A stretch of DNA of 64,000 nucleotides from Hevea brasiliensis (lineage: Eukaryota; Streptophyta; Magnoliopsida; Malpighiales; Euphorbiaceae). The stretch lies in assembly GCF_030052815.1 (NCBI RefSeq), contig NC_079505.1:11281650-11345649 (forward strand), given 5' to 3'. Shown here in pieces: positions 32,082 through 44,078 of the stretch. The notes below the pieces were generated by a model. That model made no database searches, was not told the origin of the DNA, and worked only from the letters and a program-made list of their open reading frames with translations. Position 1 is the first letter of the stretch. Every line of letters starts with the position of its first letter. The position numbers were made by a program, and so were the translations under genes.

Positions 32082-34230
32082 ATAACTCGAGTTAGACAGG
32101 TCAAATTGACCTGAAATTTGGCCAGGGGTTAGAGGGCATATAGATCTAAAACTTTCATGAAGAACATCACCTCAGATTATGCCATTAACCCTTTCAAAAT
32201 CATTGAGCAAAATTAAATTACTGTACCTGCAACTCTGCAGATTTTCAGTTGGGCAGCAATGTTTGGATGACAATAACTCTCTCTAGAAAACTCGGATTTA
32301 GGCGATTCTTGAACCGATGGAAACCTAAGACATAGTACAACATTTCATATGAAGAAAGTGAGACCAAATTATGAACTTAACTTGATCAAATTATTGACCA
32401 AATTTGGATCAAAAATCTGCCAGCACCTAAATTGCAGTATGAACAGTGCACGTGAACAGTAAACTTATTTTGGCCATAACTTGAGCTACAAAACTCCGAT
32501 TGAGGTGATCCAAAAATGAGAATACACTTAAGACAATAAGGAACATTTTCTATGAAGGAAGTTTTGTCAAATTTCAACAGTAGATCGACCAATGGAATAG
32601 TGCAACTTCGGAGAACAAAAACCGAAAATTGGCAATTTTGCCAAAATGACCTAAGCTTTAAACAAATGACCAAAACCAACAAGTTTGGTGACCAAAATGT
32701 GGTATGTGGGTGAAGTTGGAGTTCCCATACCTATTAAGCCTTAGAAAGTCAATAATTTGACTTGAATAGTGCAGTGAATAGTAACCCGAAACACAAAATT
32801 TCGAGAACGTCGAATTTAACACGTTAGAGCTAGGTAAATGTGAAGTTAAGTTTATTTTGGATTTATTTTAAGTTCTAGTACTGAAACATTGTAAAATTGT
32901 GTGTTTCAGTTGAAAAGAATATCGGGAAGGAACCCGAGGAACCGAGTCGAGGCTAAAGGACGACTCGTTTGAGGTTTGTGCACAACATATACTTTTATAA
33001 TCATCTTTTGCATATCGTTTTGAATAATGTGAAATATTGGATTATGGCATTCTTATGATGTTTGATCTAAATTGTTGAAAGTTATTATGTATATTTGAAA
33101 AGAAAATGTTTAGCAAATTGTTAAGATAAGTTTTGAAACCACAGTGTCATGACCACATATTTGAACACCTCACTAGCACGACTAGTGGGGGTAATTAGTT
33201 TCGAATTTTGATTCCTTCTCTGGAGAAGTGTTGAGGTGTGCCAGTAGAAGAGGATGTGAATGGATATCCATATATTTGAGCTAGCTAGCCTTGTGATATG
33301 ATTTCTCTTTAGCCTCTGGCTATTGAGATTCTATTTTTTTCGAATGGCATGATCTAGCTGTGGGTTTTGTGAAATGTGTTTTGATACTTTGAAATGAACT
33401 TGGTTTACATGTAAAATCTCACAATGCATGATTGTATTTAATTTTCATGTTTAGTCAAATTTTTGAATGAATGTGTTTTAAGTTTTGCATAAAGATTATT
33501 TTAGTATATTGTGCACCACTGAGTCCTAGTACTCAGCGATAGCTTTTATTGCTGTCGCAGATACAGAGACTAGAGGAGCAGCAGATCGAGTCACTGAGGT
33601 GTGAGAAGCTACCAACCTAAAGTTTTGGGTATAATTTATACCCTAATCAGAATATTTCTTTTGATGTATATATTGCACATAAATATATGGACATGTACAT
33701 GGGTCTTGAGCAGCTTGTACAAAGTTTGTATAAAAGTTGTAATAAATTTTAATTTGGACTTTTTGAATGTAAATTTTAGTATGATGAATATATAAACTGT
33801 TTATCTTGAATGGAATATGAATAAATGATATTGATGGACAGTATTTTGAGAATTTTTGAACTTGTGAATTTTAAGAAATTGGTTGAGATTGAGTATGAAA
33901 TTGAAGCAGTTGTTGAGAAAAAATTTTAGAAGTGCTTTTTACAGGTATTCGAAGAACGGTTTTCTCAAAATACAGAGGAAACTCTGTCAAAATTTTTATA
34001 AAATTTGCGGAAAAATAAAATGGGCCAAAATTTCCAACTAGCTTTCAACTTAATTACATGTTTTAAATATTTATTAGAAATGCTCACCACTTATCAAAAA
34101 GAAGAAAATTGTTTTAAAATCCCTTGTAGGGTACTTAATGAGTTATCGGTAGGTGAAGTTCGGTAGTTCATTAGGTATTCTATGGGATCATGTTATGCCT
34201 TACAGAGGGGTAAGGTGTGACATGTTTTAG

Positions 34231-34242
34231 TGGTATCAGAGC
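34231..34242 (+). promoter_or_regulatory. Element D primer binding site (tRNA-iMet)
   Basis: TGGTATCAGAGC lies 8 nt after the 5' LTR and is the standard plant initiator-Met primer site. Confidence 0.92.
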
Positions 34243-34370
34243 AAGTTTTTGAATTATGTTTTCAATTGTGAGTTTGTGTCTTTTCTTTGTTAAGTACAAC
34301 TGCTCAATGTCCATAATTGTTACATACAGTGCATTACATCATGAATATGAACTAACGGAGGGAAATCTCC

Positions 34371-37300
34371 TTGTGTTACTTGTTCAGGAGATACCCTAAC
34401 TTCAGCCTGAAATGGAAGAAGGGGATCGCCAATGAGCAAATTGCTGAAGCCGAGGCACAAGGAGAAGCCCCACTTTACCGAATGTTAGTGGGTCAAGAAG
34501 ACCACACAAATGCCGCAGATTCCTCGCATACCGCATGCCAGATGGTCGCGATGTTTCAACAAATGGTCGATATGCCCGCTCAAGCTCCACCCCAACCACT
34601 GTGGCACAACCATTGCCTCCACTGCATGCTTGATAAATTATCAAGTATGGGGTCAGAATTTAAGGGTACAGTGGACCCTTTAGAGGCAGAGCAATGGCTT
34701 GAAAGAATGGACAGAGTGTTTAAGAAATTGCACCGCCTGGATGAGTTGAAGTTTGAATATTACGTGGTCGCCATCGCAAGGGGATGCATATGATTGGTGG
34801 AAGACCATCCCCACAGCTTGGCGTAACCATCGCACGACTGGGATGACTTCATCAGAGAGTTTAGACAGAAATACATCCCAGATGCATATGTTGATCAGAA
34901 ACTGCAAGAATTTTTGAGCTTAAAATAAGGAAATCGATCAGTGGCAGAGTATGAGAGGGAGTTCTCCCGCCTGAGTCACTATGCGGAGAGTCTCCTTACT
35001 ACCAGTAAGGCAAGGTGCAAGAGATTTGAAACGGGTTTGAAGCCCAGCATAAGGATGCAAGTTGTGGGATTTCGACACAGCAACTTCTCAGAACTTATGT
35101 CTCAAGCACTTGAACTGGAAAGAGTTGAAGCAGAAGCAACCCCAGTGAAGGAAAAAGCTGAGAAATTAGAAAAAGACAAGGGGGAAAAATCAGTTGAACA
35201 GAGTTCTGGTGCTACCTCTGGAAAGAGAAAGAAGTTTAGTGGACCCAGCAGGGGTCGGGGTGGAAGATTTAGTAGAGGCAGATTTTCCGGACAGAGACCC
35301 CCTAGGTCTGGCCAGCAGTCAAGCAGGGGTTCACAGTCTGCCCGCCCCTGTGAGACTTGTGGCAAGATTCATGGGGGGGAGTGTTATTGGGCCACTGGAG
35401 CCTGTTTTAACTGCGGAGGCAAGGGTCATTTAGCAAGAGACTGTACTAGTGCTCCGAGATATGGTCCAACTCCTACTACTGCCGAGGGATCTATTCAGAG
35501 TCCTGCTCCCAGAGGTTCACAGTTTGTTGGTAGAGGAAGAGGCAGAGGTAGAGGCACTGCTTCAGGCAGTCAGGGCACAATTGGTCAGTCAGGACAAGGA
35601 AGTGCTTCAACCAGAATCTACGCAATGAGACAGCGTGAAGAGGCTGAGACTTCTGATGTGGTAGCTGGTACATTCTCTATCTCTGATCAAGAAGTATTGG
35701 TATTGTTTGATCCGGGTTCAACCCATTCATATGTTAGTGCTAGCATAGTTAGTTCACTTGCTGTTCCATGTGTGCAAATGGGTTTTGAGGTGCTAGTAAC
35801 TAGTCCATTAGGACAAGAGGTCCAGGTCAACAGAATCTATAGAGATTGTCCTTTGGTGATCCAAGGACATGTTTTCCTGTCAGACTTAATTGAAATGCCC
35901 TTCAGAGATTATGACATTATTTTGGGCATGGATTGGTTAGCCAGGCATCATGCTATGATTGATCAGAGATCAAGATCCACTTTTGGTCTCCTCTCAGACG
36001 GTGATGTGGTAATACACGGGGAGAGGCATTTACTGCCATCAAACATCATTTCGGCTGCATTAGCCAGAAGAATGATCAGAAAGGGGTGTGAAGCATACTT
36101 GGCACATGTGATAGACACCCAAGTTGGGAGTCCAGCACTAAGGGACATCCCTACTGTATGTGATTTTCCGGATGTATTTCCTGATGAATTGCCAGGATTA
36201 CCTCCAGAAAGAGAGGTGCAGTTTGAGATTAATGTTATGCCTGGTGTGGACCCAATCTCCATAACGCCATATAGAATGGCACCTGCAGAATTGAAAGAGT
36301 TAAAAGTGCAGTTGCAAGAACTGCTTGACAAGGGCTTTATCCGCCCTAGTGTGTCACCTTGGGGAGCGCCAGTGTTGTTTGTAAAGAAGAAAGATGGCAC
36401 TCTCCGCTTGTGTATTGATTATCGACAGTTGAATAAGGTGACAATAAAGAATAGATATCCATTACCCCGCATTGATGACTTGTTTGATCAGTTGAGGGGT
36501 GCAGCTGTGTTCTCCAAAATTGACCTGAGATCAGGTTATTATCAGCTGAAAGTACAAGAGCAGAGTATTTCTAAATCGCCTTGTAACCCGCTATGGCCAT
36601 TATGAGTTTTTGGTTATGCCATTCGGTTAACTAATGCTCCACGCTTTTATGGATCTGATGAACACTATCTTCAGACCATACCTCGACCAGTTTGTAGTGG
36701 TATTTATAGATGATATATTGGTCTATTCGAGGAATGCAGAAGAGCATGATAGACATCTGCGGATTGTACTGCAGACTTTGAGGGAAAAACAGCTATATGC
36801 TAAATTGTCGAAGTGTGAATTTTGGCTGAAAGAAATATCTTTCTTGGGGCATGTAGTATCAGAAGAGGGCATTAAGGTAGATCCAAGTAAGATTGAAGTC
36901 GCCCCACTGGAGGCCACCCAGAAATGTCACAGAGATTCGCAGTTTTCTGGGTTTAGCTGGATACTACCGTAGATTTGTGAAGGGATTTTCCATGTTGGCA
37001 TCTCCATTGACCAAGCTGCTTAGAAAAGATGTGAAATTTCAGTGGACGGATAAATGCCAGCAGAGTTTTGATGAATTGAAGAGATGTTTGATCAAGCTCC
37101 ATCCGACTTTACCTACACCGTAAAGAATATACTGATTCTGATGATGCTTCTCACAATGGGTTAGGTTGTGTATTGATGCAAGATCGAAATGTCATTGCAT
37201 ATGCATCACGCCAGCTAAAACCGCATGAGAGGAATTATCCGACACATGACTTGGAGCTTGCAGCTATTGTGTTTGCTCTTAAGATCTGGAGACATTATTT

Positions 37301-39016
37301 GTATGGGGAGAAATGCTACATCTACACAGATCATAAGAGTTTAAAGTATTTGGGCACCCAGAAAGAGCTGAATTTGAGACAGAGGAGATGGTTAGAGTTG
37401 ATAAAAGACTATGATTGTCTGATAGACTATCAGCCAGGGAAAGCTAATGTTGTGGCTGATGCCTTAAGTCGCAAGACTATGGCAAGTCTACGGGTTACTC
37501 CTTTATCTTTGGTACATGAGCTGAGATCATTACATGCCAGTTTAGAGATTAATGATGAGGGGCAGATAGCAGTTGCATGGCATGTACAGCCAGTGTTGAT
37601 TGATCAGATTAGAATGGCTGCTCAGAATGATCAGAAGTATCAGAAGCTATTGGAAGAAGTCGGGCAGGGCAAGAAACCAGAATTCTCAATCAGAGATGAT
37701 GGTCTATTGCTACACCAGGGCAGAATGTGTGTTCCTAATGATGTTGATTTGAGGCAAATTATTTTGAAGGAAGCACATGAGTCTCCTTTTGCCATGCACC
37801 CTAGTGGCACAAAAATGTATAGAGGGCTAAAGGAGCATTACTGGTGGATGGGTATGAAAAGGGATGTGGCAGAGTTTGTATCTAAATGCCTAACTTGTCA
37901 GCAAGTAAAGGCAGAGCATCAAGTACCACTGGTTGTTACATCCACTACCGCATCAGAGTGGAAATGGGAGAGAATAACGATGGATTTTGTGATGGGACTT
38001 CCGAGGACACGTAAGAGTCATGATGCGCTTTGGGTCATTGTTGATGATTGACTAAATCGCTCATTTTCTCGCCAAAGATGATGGACTACGCTTTAGAAAG
38101 ATTGGCCAAGTTATACATCGATGAGATTGTGAGATTGCATGGAGTGCCGTATCCATCGACGTATGCAGAGATCCTAGGTTCACTTCTAGATTCTGGGTAG
38201 TCTTCAGAGAGCCCTAGGAACTAGATTGAACTTCAAGATCGCATTCCACCCACGCATGCATGGCCACCCGAGAGGGTAATTCAGATCTTGGAGGACATAC
38301 TACGGGCTTGTGTGATTGAGTTTGAGGGTAGTTGGGATACACACTTGCCTTTGATTGAGTTTGCTTACAACAATAGCTACCAATCAAGCATTGGGATGCC
38401 TCCATATGAAGCTTTGTATGGCAGAAAATGTAGAACCCCGTTGTGTTGGGATGACGTGGGTGAAAGAAAATGATTGGACCCAAATTGTTCAACAAATCAA
38501 GAGAAAATCAGGGTGATTCGAGATCGACTTAAGACTGCATCAGACCGTCAGAAGTCCTACATTGATATGAAGAGAAGGGATATTGAGTATGCAGTGGGTG
38601 AGAAAGTTTTCCTCAAAGTTTCTCCTTGGTAGAGAATTATGAGATTCGGCAAAAAGGGGAAACTGAGTCCTCGCTTCATTGGGCCATACGAGGTTCTGGA
38701 AAGAGTGGGTCCTTTGGCTTATCGTTTGGCACTACCTCCAGAGTTGGAGAAGATACATAATGTCTTCCATGTGTCTATGTTGAGGAGGTATCGATCAGAC
38801 CCATCTCATGTACTACCAGTAGAAGAAATAGAAGTGAATTCAGACCTCACATATGAAGAAGAACCCATAAAGATTCTGGCTTATGAGGTGAAGCAGCTAC
38901 GGAATAAGCAGATACCGTTGGTAAAAGTGCTGTGGAACCATCATTCGGGCCAAGAAGCTACTTGGGAACGAGAGGAGGACATGAGGAGACAACACCCACA
39001 ACTGCTCGTAGATTGA
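34371..39016 (+). pseudogene. Element D gag-pol polyprotein (degraded)
   Basis: Gag core at about 34640-35120, CCHC knuckle at 35403-35444, protease DPGST at 35709, RT from about 36120 with FIDD at 36703-36714, RNase H (about 37130-37480), integrase zinc-binding end (about 37780-37920), and a chromodomain-like C-terminus (about 38870-39016, pattern VKVLW...EATWE). Breaks: TGA at 34791-34793 and several gag stops, frameshifts near 36570-36600, 36900, 37110-37170 and 38050-38280, and TAG just before 38635. The integrase catalytic core between 38050 and 38280 is badly scrambled. Confidence 0.9.
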
Positions 39017-39023
39017 TACTGTA

Positions 39024-39060
39024 AAATTTCGAGACGAAATTTATTTAAGGGGGGGAGAAT
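39024..39060 (+). promoter_or_regulatory. Element D pre-PPT hairpin and polypurine tract
   Basis: AAATTTCG-AGA-CGAAATTT (39024-39042) forms an 8-bp stem directly before the purine run AAGGGGGGGAGAAT. Elements C and E have the same arrangement. Confidence 0.85.
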
Positions 39061-42000
39061 TGTAACACCCCTATTGGTATAGCCTGGTATATTTCACTGT
39101 TCCGGTGACCGGTGTCGGTCCGGACAATTATTGGAATTAGGGCCACACCTAAGACAACTTGAGAAGCCATAAACATAAATAATTAGTAATGTTTAATTAG
39201 TTAACTACAAATAAGAAAAACAGAACATAAGAGGTTAAACGAGCCGAGAGTCACAAATGATAAGTGACCTCCTGAACGATCACAAGTCATTTTAAACCCA
39301 AATTTCAACCGTAAAAGTGACGCCATGTCCTTAGGACCCTTATGAACACAGTGGAAAAGAGAAAATCATGAAAAAGAACTGTTAAGCCAGTCAAATAATT
39401 AGGTCAGGGAGCCGGAAGAAATATGGAATTATTTGCAAACCGGGATGAACCGGCGATGGGCAATTTGGTTAATTGACCCCGAGAGCTGACTCCTGACCTA
39501 ACTGTCAAATAAAATCGGAGAAAAGAAAATTTCGGAATTAGGAATTAAATTAAAGAACTAATAGAAAAATTAAAAAAAAAAAAGAAGAGAAAATGAAAAA
39601 GTTGAAAAGTTGATGACATCATCATGATGATGTAACTATGACCTCATAATTAATTTTAATTTAATTAACTAATTGACTAAGTGAAATTAAAGACTAAAAA
39701 CAAAATTGAAAAACCAATTTTTTTACTTCTTCTTCTTCTTCTTTTTTTTCCTCTTTCCCGTAGCTCTCTCCTCTCCCTCTCATTTCCATGAAAAGTCACC
39801 ATTAAAGCTTGCATACAAGCTTTAATTCTTCCACTCAATTCTCATAACTCCCCTAAAATACCCTACTAAAGCTTGTTATTACTACTTAAGAAGGAGATTA
39901 CAAGGAGAAAGAAGAGCAAAAGTTAGGGTTTTGAAGATTTAAGAAAGGTTAGTGTGTTAACTTGTTATTTTACTTCTTTAAATGCATATGCAATGGTTGA
40001 CATGAGCTTAGGATTTATGAAATGAAATAAAAACATGGGAGAAGGACCAAACTGAAATTCAGCCTAGTTGAGAGGAGTATGAAATTGAATGGTTTGATGC
40101 ATTAGAATGAGTTTAAAAGCTTTGATTAGTTGAATGGTTAGGATTAAGTGCACTACTTGTGGTTAAATGCAAGAGTTAGTAAGATTAGGGTTTGTAGGCT
40201 AGGGTTTGTGAACCAAAATTTGGAGAAATATATAAATGGCATGTTGGACCTATTGTGAAGTGAAATAATGGTCAATTATGACCAAATAACTTGTGTGGGA
40301 ATGATAGGAAACTAAGTTAAATTCGGAGGTCCAATGGTCATGCTGCTGGCAGCATGACCAAACCCACTTTGAAGGACCAAAACTCAAATTTTACAAGCCT
40401 AATTGATATGCCACCAATTGGGGATGAAAATAGACATAAAAGAGCACATTTTTCATTAAGGAACCATGGCCAAAAACTGACCAAAACTTGGTGAAACAAT
40501 TGACTAAAGTGAGTTGATAGCAGGCTGCCATCAAGATTAACTGACCAAATGAACAGTAACTGTTCATTTGGTCATAACTCGAGTTAGACAGGTCAAATTG
40601 ACCTGAAATTTGGCCAGGGGTTAGAGGGAATATAGATCTAAAACTTTCATGAAGGACATCACCCCAGATTATTCCATTAACCCTTTCAAAATCATTGAGC
40701 AAAATTAAATTATTGTACCTGCAACTCTGCAGATTTTCAGTTGGGCAGCAATGTTTGGATGACAATAACTCTCTCTAGAAAACTCGGATTTAGGCGATTC
40801 TTGAACCGATGGAAACCTAAGACATAGTACAACATTTCATATGAAGAAAGTGAGACCAAATTATGAACTTAACTTGATCAAATTATTGACCAAATTTGGA
40901 TCAAAAATCTGCCAAAGACCTAAATTGCAAGATGAATAAAGCACGTGAACAAGAAACTTATTTTGGCCATAACTTGAGCTACAAAACTCCGATTGAGGTG
41001 ATCCAAAAATGAGAATACACTTAAGACAATAAGGAACATTTTCTATGAAGGAAGTTTTGTCAAATTTCAACAGTAGATCGACCAATGGAATAGTGCAACT
41101 TCGGAGAACAAAAACCGAAAATTGGCAATTTTGCCAAAATGACCTAAGCTTTAAACAAATGACCAAAACCAACAAGTTTGGTGACCAAAATGTGGTATGT
41201 GGGTGAAGTTGGAGTTCCCATACCTATTAAGCCTTAGAAAGTCAATAATTTGACTTGAATAGTGCAGTGAATAGTAACCCGAAACACAAAATTTCGAGAA
41301 CGTCGAATTTAACACGTTAGAGCTAGGTAAATGTGAAGTTAAGTTTATTTTGGATTTATTTTAAGTTCTAGTACTGAAACATAGTAAAATTGTGTGTTTC
41401 ATTTGAAAAGAATATCATTAAGGAACCCTACGAACCGAGTCGAGGCTAAAGGACGACTGCTTGAGGTTTGTGCACAACATATACTTTTATAATCATCTTT
41501 TGCATATCGCTTTGAATAATGTGAAATATTGGATTATGGCATTCTTATGATGTTTGATCTAAATTGTTGAAAGTTATTATGTATATTTGAAAAGAAAATG
41601 TTTAGCAAATTGTTAAGATAAGTTTTGAAACCACAGTGTCATGACCACATATTTGAACACCTCACTAGCACGACTAGTGGGGGTAATTAGTTTCGAATTT
41701 TGATTCCTTCTCCGAGAAGTGTTGAGGTGTGCCAAGAGAAGAGGATGTGAATGGATATCCATATATTTGAGCTAGCTAGCCTTGTGATATGATTTCTCTT
41801 TAGCCTCTGGCTATTGAGATTCTATTTTTTTCGAATGGCATGATCTAGCTGTGGGTTTTGTGAAATGTGTTTTGATACTTTGAAATGAACTTGGTTTACA
41901 TGTAAAATCTCACAATGCATGATTGTATTTAATTTTCATGTTTAGTCAAATTTTTGAATGAATGTGTTTTAAGTTTTGCATAAAGATTATTTTAGTATAT

Positions 42001-42710
42001 TGTGCACCACTGAGTCATAGTACTCGTGATAGCTTTATTCTTTATGCAGATACAGAGACTAGAGGAGCAGCAGTCGAGTCATTGAGGTGTGAAGCTACTG
42101 ACCTAAAGTTTTCGGGTATAATTTATACCCTAACTGTAAATATTTCTTTTGATGTATATATTGCACATAAATATATGGATATGTACATGGGTCTTGAGCA
42201 GCTTGTACAAAGTTTGTATAAAAGTTGTAATAAATTTTAATTTGGACTTTTTGAATGTAAATTTTAGTATGATGAATATATAAACTGTTTATCTTGAATG
42301 GAATATGAATAAATGATATTGATGGACAGTATTTTGAGAATTTTTGAACTTGTGAATTTTGAGAAATTGGTTGAGATTGAGTATGAAATTGAAGCAGTTG
42401 TTGAGAAAAAATTTTAGAAGTGCTTTTTACAGGTATTCGAAGAACGGTTTTCTCAAAATACAGAGGAAACTCTGTCAAAATTTTTATAAAATTTGCGGAA
42501 AAATAAAATGGGCCAAAATTTCCAACTAGCTTTCAACTTAATTACATGTTTTAAATATTTATTAGAAATGCTCACCACTTATCAAAAAGAAGAAAATTGT
42601 TTTAAAATCCCTTGTAGGGTACTTAATGAGTTATCGGTAGGTGAAGTTCGGTAGTTCATTAGGTATTCTACGGGATAATGTTATGCCTTACAGAGGGGTA
42701 AGGTGTGACA
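39061..42710 (+). repeat. Element D 3' LTR
   Basis: 3650 bp, TGTAACACCC to GTGTGACA, matching the 5' LTR throughout. It is followed by the second TACTC copy. Confidence 0.95.
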
Positions 42711-43850
42711 TACTCGCTGGCAGAGGTTGGATTAAGAAGGCTGTATAGGGGATCAGCTCCCATATGTGTACTATTCGCATATTATATGGGTGTATGAGTG
42801 CTCCAAATTACCTTTTTGCTGTTATGATGTGATTTGTATGAAAATTATGATGGTGTTGTATTCCACTATTTAGGATGCATTAGCTTTAGATAGCTATAGA
42901 ATTTGTAGTTAAAATCGATATTTTACTCTCTGAGTTGAGCGCTCACTCCTGTTCACCTTATTTTTCCAGGATTCAGGAGATTTCATATTGAGTTCTAACC
43001 TGCCTCTCTCCCTTGTAGGTCATCTATTAATATCTGTGATGTTTTGTATAATTTTACTAACTTCTAGAATTCCGCATGTGTTAGAAGTATTTTATTTGAA
43101 TTGAGCCTGTAATATAATGTCATGTTGGATCTGTAAAATTATTAAATGCATGTATGATTGGATTGGATGAGGGAGCTGAGCTCCCATTTGATTTTATGAC
43201 ATTATGAGTATGTAATGTAATGGCCCGGCCCACTAGTGATATTATCCGCTCTGGACTGACGCCCTCACGGTTTTAAAATGCGTCACTAGAGGTTACGAAC
43301 CGCCAACTTATAAACCCAGCATCTCTCCCGTGTTTTGCTGATGTGGGATTTGCCTAGGGTGTTACAATCCACCCCCCCTTATGGGACTCAGCGTCCTCGC
43401 TGAGGTTTGCCCCACCATCGTTCAAGGTTGCACGCGGAGCGGCTCTGATACCACAAATGTAATGGCCCGGCCCACTAGTGATATTATCCGCTCTAGGCCG
43501 AAGCCTTCACGGTTTTAAAACGCGTCACTAGAGGTTATGAACCGCCAACTTATAAACCCAGCATCTCTCCCGTGTTTTGCCGATGTGAGATTTGCCTAGG
43601 GTGTTACATGTGGAGGGTGAGCTAAGCTCTCCAAATTGTTATATATTGTGCTTACAAATCGGGCGAGTCAAAAACTCTTCGTTGTATGGTCCATATTATG
43701 GATGGACTCTTTCCGGTTAAATTCTTGAAATTAGGCTTAAAATGGGCCTTAGGATTGGGTTAAGGAATAGTTAAGCTTACTACGGGCCTCGGAGGCTTTA
43801 GGCTAGCCCAGGTTCTAGTGCTGGTCCGGCCCATAGGTTGGGTCGTGACA
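42711..43850 (+). repeat. Element C 5' LTR, second part
   Basis: Resumes at the TACTC duplication and matches 61997-62756 except for the TRIM insertion. Ends GGTCGTGACA. Confidence 0.92.
43216..43608 (-). mobile_element. TRIM (non-autonomous LTR element), reversed
   Basis: Two 151-bp direct repeats (43216-43366 and 43458-43608, TGTAA...TTACA) flank 91 bp. On the minus strand the internal part starts with TTTGTGGTATCAGAGCC, an iMet primer site, and ends in the purine tract AAGGGGGGGTGGAT. It has no coding capacity. It is absent from the C 3' LTR. Flanks TGTAA and TGTGG look like a decayed 5-bp duplication. Confidence 0.92.
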
Positions 43851-43854
43851 AATG

Positions 43855-43866
43855 TGGTATCAGAAC
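43855..43866 (+). promoter_or_regulatory. Element C primer binding site (tRNA-iMet)
   Basis: TGGTATCAGAAC, one G-to-A change from the initiator-Met site, 4 nt after the LTR. Confidence 0.85.
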
Positions 43867-44078
43867 TTAGGCTCTAGATTCATGGGGAATATATGTCTAA
43901 AGTTTTGAGGAAAGTCTAGTAGGAGTCACATGTGGAGAATAGGGTCCATATTCGTCCTTGTATTGTCATCCTTGCTTCTAGTTTCTGCTTCGTATAATTG
44001 TGTGTAAATATGAGTCCATAGAGTTGTGTAACATGCTATTTTAAATTTTGTGGGCTAATGCTGCTAAATTTCAGAAAA

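Larger units (their letters stand above)
30570..34222 (+). repeat. Element D 5' LTR
   Basis: TGTAACACCC to GTGTGACA. Closely similar to 39061-42710 with scattered substitutions and small indels (for example near 30770-30800 and 32030). It contains three perfect palindromes and a degenerate module repeated about every 200 bp. AATAAA-like poly(A) signals lie near 33739 and 33820. Confidence 0.95.
30570..42710 (+). mobile_element. Element D: chromovirus inserted in the C 5' LTR
   Basis: Flanked by the 5-bp duplication TACTC (30565-30569 and 42711-42715). The undisturbed target is visible in the C 3' LTR at about 62000. LTRs of 3653 and 3650 bp, an iMet primer site, gag-pol with chromodomain and a polypurine tract are all present. 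Long LTRs plus a C-terminal chromodomain suggest the Tekay/Del clade. Confidence 0.95.

Noticed and set aside
32386..32682. Minus-strand frame in the D LTR repeated at 40861-41175, and similar frames in the E LTRs
   Set aside because: Duplicated with the LTR; no domain and unstable ends between the copies.
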